Shown here: one piece after another, positions 58,957-64,000 of the stretch
Numbering within the stretch: position 1 is the first letter of the stretch
How the letters are laid out: each line of letters opens with the position of its first letter
Assembly: GCF_913775985.1 (NCBI RefSeq)
Contig: NZ_CAJYMB010000125.1
Location: 1 to 64,000, forward strand
Origin: an uncultured Pluralibacter sp.
Lineage (GTDB): Bacteria > Pseudomonadota > Gammaproteobacteria > Enterobacterales > Enterobacteriaceae
DNA length: 64,000 nucleotides
Direction of reading: 5' to 3'
Position numbers and translations under genes: made by a program
Notes under the pieces: generated by a model
What the model saw: the letters and a program-made list of their open reading frames with translations, nothing else
Database searches by the model: none
What the model was told of the DNA's origin: nothing

Positions 58957-59130
58957 TTTTATATCCTTCGACTGGCAGTTACTCAGGTGTCACCAACCAC
59001 CTCACCGGGGATAATGTTATGCAACCGTTAAAAAAGATAAATTATTATAAAAATGGGGATTAAGAATAAATTTATGAGGCTCGGGCAAGCAAACCTGCCA
59101 ACGGCGTGAAGGCAGTCCTGCTGCTGTGGG

Positions 59131-60048
59131 TTATGTCATCGGCGGCAAGCCCAAATCGACACTGCGGCAATAATCCATAAACAACCGCGTAGGCCGGGTC
59201 GGCTCGCTGTTGCACAGATATGCCATTGCCAGCTGGGACGACTTCATTTCATCCATAATCTCAACGCACTTCACCGACTGCCCATCGTAAGTCACCGGTA
59301 TTATCGGCCGGGTTACCAGGAGCGAAAATCCCAGCCCCTGGCCAACCATACAGCGCACCATTTCAATGGACGGCGAGCTGTAGGCTATCGCCGGCGAATA
59401 GCCCTTTTCGCGGAAGATGTTGATGAAATAATGTTTGCTGGGCACCACATCGAGCAGAATCATCGGCTCAGTGCTCAGCTCTGCCAAAGTAACCCGGCTG
59501 CGGCTGGCGAGTGGATGCCCGGCAGGCAGCAGCGCGTAGGGTTTTTCCGGGGCATTAAGATGCTCCTTGCTGATGGTGCCATCGAGATCCAGATCGTAGA
59601 GAAACGCGAGATCAAAGCGCCCGCGCTGAAGTCCGTGGGAAATCTCATGCTGCTCGCCGTCGTGTACGTGGAGAGTAATGTCCGGGTAGATTTTTTTAAA
59701 TCCGGCGATCAGGCGCGGCATGTACAGCGGCGCGGCAGTTTCAAAGCAGCCCACCGATACGGTACCGGACACCATATCGTTGTCAGCGCGGGAATTTTGT
59801 TCGAACTGCCAGGCCAGCTGGAGCAGCGTTTTAGCTTTCTCATAGAAGCGTTGCCCGCTGGGCGTAATAGAAACCCCCTGCGCGTGGTGGCGAATGAAGA
59901 ACTGCTGATCGAACATCTCCTCAAGGGTTTTAATGGCGATAGAAATTGAAGGCTGGGCAATATGCTGCTGGCGACTGGCCTCGGCAATGCTCTGACATTC
60001 AACAACGGCGATGAAATATTTGAGCTGTTTCAGCGTGAAGTGGGGCAT
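59131..60048 (-). CDS. LysR-family transcriptional regulator
   Basis: A 305-residue LysR protein. The N-terminal winged helix is FTLKQLKYFIAVVECQSIAEASRQQ with the recognition part HIAQPSISIAIKTLEEMFDQ. The C-terminal domain is a periplasmic-binding-protein-like effector domain (VSVGCFETAAPLYMPRLIAG). It is divergent from the aldehyde dehydrogenase gene and upstream of the flavoprotein gene, the usual layout for control of a catabolic cluster by a pathway intermediate. Confidence 0.92.
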   Translation of the reverse strand: MPHFTLKQLKYFIAVVECQSIAEASRQQHIAQPSISIAIKTLEEMFDQQFFIRHHAQGVSITPSGQRFYEKAKTLLQLAWQFEQNSRADNDMVSGTVSVGCFETAAPLYMPRLIAGFKKIYPDITLHVHDGEQHEISHGLQRGRFDLAFLYDLDLDGTISKEHLNAPEKPYALLPAGHPLASRSRVTLAELSTEPMILLDVVPSKHYFINIFREKGYSPAIAYSSPSIEMVRCMVGQGLGFSLLVTRPIIPVTYDGQSVKCVEIMDEMKSSQLAMAYLCNSEPTRPTRLFMDYCRSVDLGLPPMT

Positions 60049-60439
60049 AGATAACCTTATTTTTTATTATGACTGCAAAGCACCTGAACACATTTAGCCT
60101 GAGCACCGGGCACCCGCAAGCGAGTCATCACCGCTTTGCGAGCGGAAACGTTAAAAAAATGTAAATTCAACATTTTCCAAAAGTACATCTGCAATTGAAC
60201 AAGGTGCTTAACAGACAATACTTTTTGCACTGTTAAGAACACAAATAATGAATACTTATTCCGCTCTTCACGCCTTAGCTCACGGGAGTCGCGCTCTGCC
60301 CTCATTTTTTATTGGTCGTTCCTCTCTTTTTCATCGTTTCTCCCGGCAGCCAACTGCGGCACTCTGTTCTGAGTTAACAAACCAACAACATTTTGCCGCT
60401 TCACCGGAAAATACCACGCCGAACAAGAAGGAAATCGCG
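60049..60439. other. Divergent promoter region between the LysR and aldehyde dehydrogenase genes
   Basis: About 390 bases, without a credible gene. The 5' part is AT-rich. TTTGCA and TAATGA (around 60224-60250, 16-base spacing) could be a promoter for the aldehyde dehydrogenase. LysR sites of the T-N11-A type are too loose to place here. The dehydrogenase frame is open upstream to 60248, but the extension has low-complexity Ser/His/Arg content and no family match. Confidence 0.4.
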
Positions 60440-61924
60440 ATGCACGACAGACCGTTCTGGGAAAAGAAACTGCAGGAACAGCGCTTTATCCGTCACGCCA
60501 TCATTGCAGGCCAACCGTGGGTAACCCGCAGCGGAAAAACGGTGCCGGTGGTGGATCCAGCCAGCAATCGGGTTCTCGCTGAGGTCACCGCCTGCCAGTC
60601 CGCGGATATTGACGCCGCGGTAGCCTCGGCGCGTGATACTTTCCAATCAGGCGTATGGGCAACGCCGGCCCTGCGCAAAGCGGCACTTTTCCGCCTCTCT
60701 CAGCTGATCCTTGAACATCGGGAGGAGCTGGCCCTGCTGGAAAGTGTCAGTATGGGTAAGCCGGTTAACGATGCGCTAACCATAGATATTCCCGGTGCCG
60801 CAGCGGTTTTCAGCTGGTACGCCGAGAGCATTGATAAGCTTTACGATAGCGTCGCGCCCACCGCGCCCGGCTCGCTGGCCACCATTACCCGGGCACCGGT
60901 GGGCGTGGTTGCCGCCGTGGTCCCGTGGAATTTCCCGCTGGATATTACTGCCTGGAAACTGGGCCCGGCGCTGGCTGCAGGCAACTGCGCAATCCTGAAG
61001 CCCTCGGAGAACTCGCCTTTTACGGCGCTGCGGCTGGGCGAGCTGGCGCTGGAGGCGGGTATTCCGCCGGGCGTACTTAATGTTGTTACCGGGCTGGGTA
61101 CGGAGGCGGGCGCCGCACTGGGGTTACACAACGATATCGATGTCATAACCTTCACCGGATCGACGGCGGTGGGAAAAGCGTTTATGCAGTATTCGGCCCA
61201 GTCTAATCTCAAACAGGTGTGGCTGGAGTGCGGAGGTAAAAGCGCCAATATCATTTTTGCCGACTGCCAGGATCTGGAGCGGGCAGCGGAGAAAGCGGCT
61301 TTCGGCATCTGCTTTAATCAGGGCGAGGTGTGCTCCGCTAACTCTCGTCTGCTGGTGCAGCGGGAAATCTATCCCCGCTTCATGGATATCCTTATCGGCA
61401 AGCTCGCTGACTGGATGCCGAAGCACCCGCTCGATCCCCATGCCAGAATGGGCGCGATGGTCAGCGCGGCGCACAAGCAGAAGGTGATGGATTTTATCAC
61501 AAAGGCTCAGCGCGAAGGTGCCACGCTGCTTGCGGGGGGCCGTGATACCCTCATTGAGGGCGTAGCGAACTACGTGCAGCCTACAGTACTCGGCAACGTT
61601 TCAGAGTCAATGAGTATCTGGAAAGATGATGTATTTGGACCGGTGCTGGCCGTACGCGCCTTCGACAGCGAGGACGAGGCCATTGCGCTTGTCAATAACC
61701 ATATATATGCCCTTGCAGTTTCGGTGTGGACCGACTCTCTGCGCCGCGCGCATCGGGTGGCCGGGCGGCTCTGCGCGGGAACGGTATCCGTAAATACCGT
61801 TGACGCACTCGACGTTACGGTTCCCTTCGGCGGTAACCGACAGTCTGGTTTTGGCCGTGATTTATCCCTGCACGCCTTTGACAAGTTCACTACCTTAAAA
61901 ACAACCTGGTTTCAGCTCAGTTAG
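60440..61924 (+). CDS. PuuC-like aldehyde dehydrogenase
   Basis: A 494-residue NAD(P)-dependent aldehyde dehydrogenase. The general base Glu263 lies in VWLECGGKSAN and the nucleophile Cys298 in FNQGEVCSANSRLL; VVPWNFPLDITAWKLGPALA and GNCAILKPSE are cofactor segments. It most resembles PuuC-type enzymes that oxidise aminoaldehydes. The start at 60440 (MHDRPFWEKKLQ) has AAGGAA upstream. It is transcribed away from the rest of the cluster and ends at its own terminator. Confidence 0.88.
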   Translation: MHDRPFWEKKLQEQRFIRHAIIAGQPWVTRSGKTVPVVDPASNRVLAEVTACQSADIDAAVASARDTFQSGVWATPALRKAALFRLSQLILEHREELALLESVSMGKPVNDALTIDIPGAAAVFSWYAESIDKLYDSVAPTAPGSLATITRAPVGVVAAVVPWNFPLDITAWKLGPALAAGNCAILKPSENSPFTALRLGELALEAGIPPGVLNVVTGLGTEAGAALGLHNDIDVITFTGSTAVGKAFMQYSAQSNLKQVWLECGGKSANIIFADCQDLERAAEKAAFGICFNQGEVCSANSRLLVQREIYPRFMDILIGKLADWMPKHPLDPHARMGAMVSAAHKQKVMDFITKAQREGATLLAGGRDTLIEGVANYVQPTVLGNVSESMSIWKDDVFGPVLAVRAFDSEDEAIALVNNHIYALAVSVWTDSLRRAHRVAGRLCAGTVSVNTVDALDVTVPFGGNRQSGFGRDLSLHAFDKFTTLKTTWFQLS

Positions 61925-61940
61925 TTAAAGCCCAGACAGC

Positions 61941-61968
61941 AAAATGCCGACCCGGGGTCGGCATTTTT
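61941..61968 (+). terminator. Terminator after the aldehyde dehydrogenase gene
   Basis: AAAATGCCGACC-CGG-GGTCGGCATTTTT; A- and T-tracts on opposite sides let it serve the convergent ybfA too. Confidence 0.88.
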
Positions 61969-61987
61969 ACCTTTTTTGCAGCGCGGC

Positions 61988-62188
61988 TTAGTAGAAGTCG
62001 CAGGCCACTTTTTCTGCCTGATCCATCCACACCGGTTTATCGCTGGTTTTTGACCATACGCGATGCAGGTAGCTGTAAAAACGACTGCGGTCTTTCCAGA
62101 ACAGCATCACCGGCAGGGCCAGGATACCGGCGACCACGGCGAAAGCGCGGCGCATAAATACAACGTGTGCTGGATACTCTTTGTACAT
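61988..62188 (-). CDS. ybfA: YbfA, small membrane protein
   Basis: A 66-residue protein with one hydrophobic helix ([16 protein letters not shown]) and the conserved C-terminal half [20 protein letters not shown], matching E. coli YbfA. Function unknown. The start [14 protein letters not shown] at 62188 has GGGGAGAG upstream and fits K-12 better than the nine-codon longer frame. It is divergent from kdpFA, as in K-12. Confidence 0.92.
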   Translation of the reverse strand: MYKEYPAHVVFMRRAFAVVAGILALPVMLFWKDRSRFYSYLHRVWSKTSDKPVWMDQAEKVACDFY

Positions 62189-62389
62189 AGTCTCTCCCCT
62201 CTTACAGGCCGGCAATCTACGCCGGTAAATATTGTCTGGCTAAAATAGTAACGCTCTGTTTGTAATTTTACTACTCATCCGACCACTTTTTTAGCGTCTT
62301 TTTGTGCTTATTTCAGCCGGATTAGGTAACTAAGTTACATAAAAGTTAAATTAATACTAACCATTAGTAAATAAATGGCTTTGGCGCTC

Positions 62390-62407
62390 TTTATACTTTT
62401 TTTACAT
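62390..62407 (+). promoter_or_regulatory. KdpE binding region of kdpFABC
   Basis: TTTATACTTTTTTTACAT, followed by CCCCGCCCGC, is almost the same as the T-rich KdpE site upstream of E. coli kdpFABC. It lies about 80 bases before the kdpF start. TTGCGA downstream may be the -35. Confidence 0.75.
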
Positions 62408-62485
62408 CCCCGCCCGCGTTTTTTGCGACATCTTTGCAGCGTAAATTTTACTGTTTCTTCCGTTCATAGATAACGGAGGTGAACC

Positions 62486-62575
62486 GTGGGCGCAGGCGCT
62501 ATTGCCGGCATCGTGCTGGTACTTTTATTAATGGGCTATCTGATTTACGCCCTGCTCAATGCGGAGGCCTTCTGA
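62486..62575 (+). CDS. kdpF: KdpF, small stabilising subunit of the Kdp potassium pump
   Basis: A 29-residue single-helix protein read from GTG at 62486: [20 protein letters not shown] then ALLNAEAF. Length and the C-terminal ALLNAEAF match E. coli KdpF. GGAGGT lies upstream. The TGA overlaps the kdpA ATG by one base. Confidence 0.95.
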   Translation: MGAGAIAGIVLVLLLMGYLIYALLNAEAF

Positions 62576-64000
62576 TGGCGGCTCAGGCATTTTTACTGCT
62601 AGCCAGTTTTTTACTGGTGCTGCTGCTCGCCGCGCGTCCGCTGGGCACGCTGCTGGCAAAACTTATTGCCGGCGAGGCTCTGCCGGGGACAGCGCGGATC
62701 GAGCGCGGGCTTTGGCGCGCGCTGGGTGTTGCGCAGCAGGAGATGGGCTGGCGCCAGTATCTGCTGGCAATTTTACTTTTCAACGCGGCGGGCGGCGTGC
62801 TGCTGTTCGCTATCCTGATGTGCCAGCATCTCCTGCCTTTTAATCCGCAGGATCTTCCCGGCCTGTCGTGGGATCTGGCGCTTAACACGGCGGTAAGTTT
62901 CGTTACAAACACCAACTGGCAGGCCTACGCCGGGGAAAGCACCCTCAGCTATTTCAGCCAGATGGTCGGTCTGACGGTGCAAAACTTCCTTTCTGCCGCC
63001 ACCGGTATCGCCATCGCCTTTGCCCTGATCCGCGGCTTTTGCCGCCGCAGCGCGGAGACTGTCGGTAACGCCTGGGTGGACATCGTGCGCATCACCCTGT
63101 GGGTGCTGCTGCCGCTGTCGCTGATTATTGCGCTGGTCATGATCCAGCAGGGCGCGCTGCAAAACATACTGCCCTATCAGCACTTCACTTCGCTGGAGGG
63201 CGTTAAAGGCGTACTGCCGATGGGACCGGTAGCCTCGCAAGAAGCAATAAAGATGCTCGGCACCAACGGCGGCGGGTTCTTTAACGCCAACTCCAGCCAT
63301 CCTTTTGAAAACCCGACGGCCCTGACCAACGTCATTCAGATGCTGGCGATCTTCCTGATCCCGGCGGCGCTCTGTTTTGCGTTTGGCGACGCGGTGAAAG
63401 ACCGCCGTCAGGGACATACGCTGCTGTGGGCGATGACGCTGATCTTCGTCGCCTGCGCGGCGGTTGTGATGTGGGCTGAGCTGCGCGGCAACCCGCACTT
63501 TCTGACGCTCGGCGCCGACAGCGCCGCCAATATGGAAGGGAAAGAGAGCCGCTTCGGCATTCTCGCCAGCAGCCTGTTTGCGGTTGTCACCACTGCCGCC
63601 TCCTGCGGCGCGGTTAACGCGATGCACGACTCGTTTACCGCGCTGGGCGGGATGGTGCCGATGTGGCTGATGCAGATTGGCGAAGTGGTGTTTGGCGGCG
63701 TGGGTTCAGGCCTGTACGGGATGCTGCTGTTTGTCCTGCTGGCGGTATTTATCGCCGGGCTGATGGTGGGGCGAACCCCGGAGTATCTCGGCAAAAAAAT
63801 TGACGTGCGGGAGATGAAAATGACCGCGCTGGCCATCCTGGTCACCCCGGCGCTGGTACTGCTCGGCACCGCCCTGGCGCTGATGACCGACGCTGGTCGG
63901 GCGGCAATCTTCAACCCGGGCATCCACGGCTTTAGCGAAGTGCTGTACGCCGTCTCGTCGGCGGCCAATAACAACGGCAGCGCCTTTGCCGGGCTCAGCG
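62575..64000 (+). CDS. kdpA: Potassium-transporting ATPase subunit KdpA, partial (3' end outside window)
   Basis: Potassium-binding channel-like subunit of the KdpFABC pump, of the SKT superfamily. The first 475 residues are present of about 557. Selectivity-filter regions are seen in [51 protein letters not shown] and [13 protein letters not shown]. It is coupled to kdpF by a one-base overlap and cut off by the right edge. Confidence 0.97.
   Translation, partial: MAAQAFLLLASFLLVLLLAARPLGTLLAKLIAGEALPGTARIERGLWRALGVAQQEMGWRQYLLAILLFNAAGGVLLFAILMCQHLLPFNPQDLPGLSWDLALNTAVSFVTNTNWQAYAGESTLSYFSQMVGLTVQNFLSAATGIAIAFALIRGFCRRSAETVGNAWVDIVRITLWVLLPLSLIIALVMIQQGALQNILPYQHFTSLEGVKGVLPMGPVASQEAIKMLGTNGGGFFNANSSHPFENPTALTNVIQMLAIFLIPAALCFAFGDAVKDRRQGHTLLWAMTLIFVACAAVVMWAELRGNPHFLTLGADSAANMEGKESRFGILASSLFAVVTTAASCGAVNAMHDSFTALGGMVPMWLMQIGEVVFGGVGSGLYGMLLFVLLAVFIAGLMVGRTPEYLGKKIDVREMKMTALAILVTPALVLLGTALALMTDAGRAAIFNPGIHGFSEVLYAVSSAANNNGSAFAGLS

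Noticed and set aside
60248-60439. 64-residue N-terminal extension of the aldehyde dehydrogenase
   Set aside because: No similarity to the family and it runs through the presumed promoter; ATG at 60440 has a ribosome-binding site and gives the standard length.
52049-61924. The 52-62 kb cluster as a prophage or integrative element
   Set aside because: No integrase, transposase, terminal repeats or tRNA at either boundary; gene content is metabolic.

Overview
The window comes from a member of the Enterobacteriaceae. It carries, in inverted orientation, the core block that in Escherichia coli K-12 runs kdp, ybfA, ybgA, phr, ybgIJK, nei, gltA, sdh, suc, cyd, tol-pal, tRNA-Lys/Val, nadA, pnuC, zitB, ybgS, aroG, gpmA, gal, modF, modE, acrZ, modABC, ybhA, pgl. 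Protein lengths and start sites match the K-12 proteins closely, and an ERIC repeat is present. I could not settle the genus from the sequence.

Layout. 1-3559: an ytcA-mdtNOP efflux operon (mdtP cut by the window edge), GC-rich and not at this locus in K-12. 3682-5773: pgl and ybhA, divergent, with a decayed and an intact ERIC nearby. 6127-7685: three accessory genes, two of them exported (MoaF-like and SnoaL-like) and one a small alpha/beta hydrolase. 7692-12981: molybdate transport and control (modABC, acrZ, modE, modF). 13085-17439: galETKM with both GalR/GalS operators. 17602-20180: gpmA (Fur box), aroG (TyrR box), ybgS. 20302-23028: zitB facing the nadA-pnuC operon (NadR box). 23234-23878: a DUF2268 metalloprotease. 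24095-24748: four tRNA-Lys and one tRNA-Val with two truncated tRNA-Lys 3' ends. 24913-30659: ybgC-tolQRAB-pal-cpoB. 30809-33947: cydABX-ybgE. 34595-44337: sdhCDAB-sucABCD, ending in an SdhX-like 3' UTR. 44985-46268: gltA. 46317-51953: nei, pxpC, pxpB, ybgI, phrB and a DUF523-DUF1722 fusion. 52049-61924: an accessory catabolic cluster. 61988-64000: ybfA and kdpF-kdpA (kdpA cut by the edge).

How it works together. Most of the window is central metabolism: galactose to glucose-1-phosphate, glycolysis, the pentose-phosphate lactonase, almost half of the TCA cycle, and the bd oxidase. Alongside it lie envelope maintenance (Tol-Pal) and transport of molybdate, zinc, nicotinamide riboside and potassium. 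The accessory cluster at 52-62 kb sits where K-12 has rhsC between ybgA and ybfA. It encodes a LysR regulator, a divergent PuuC-like aldehyde dehydrogenase, a two-Rossmann flavoprotein, a non-canonical RidA, a DUF1028 protein, an ArgE-like amidohydrolase, a frameshifted NCS1 permease and an SpuC-like aminotransferase. This looks like a degradation route for an acylated or ring-nitrogen compound whose substrate I cannot name, and it is the best candidate for an undescribed system. Also notable are the absence of pxpA beside retained pxpBC, and the absence of abrB and dtpD from their K-12 positions.
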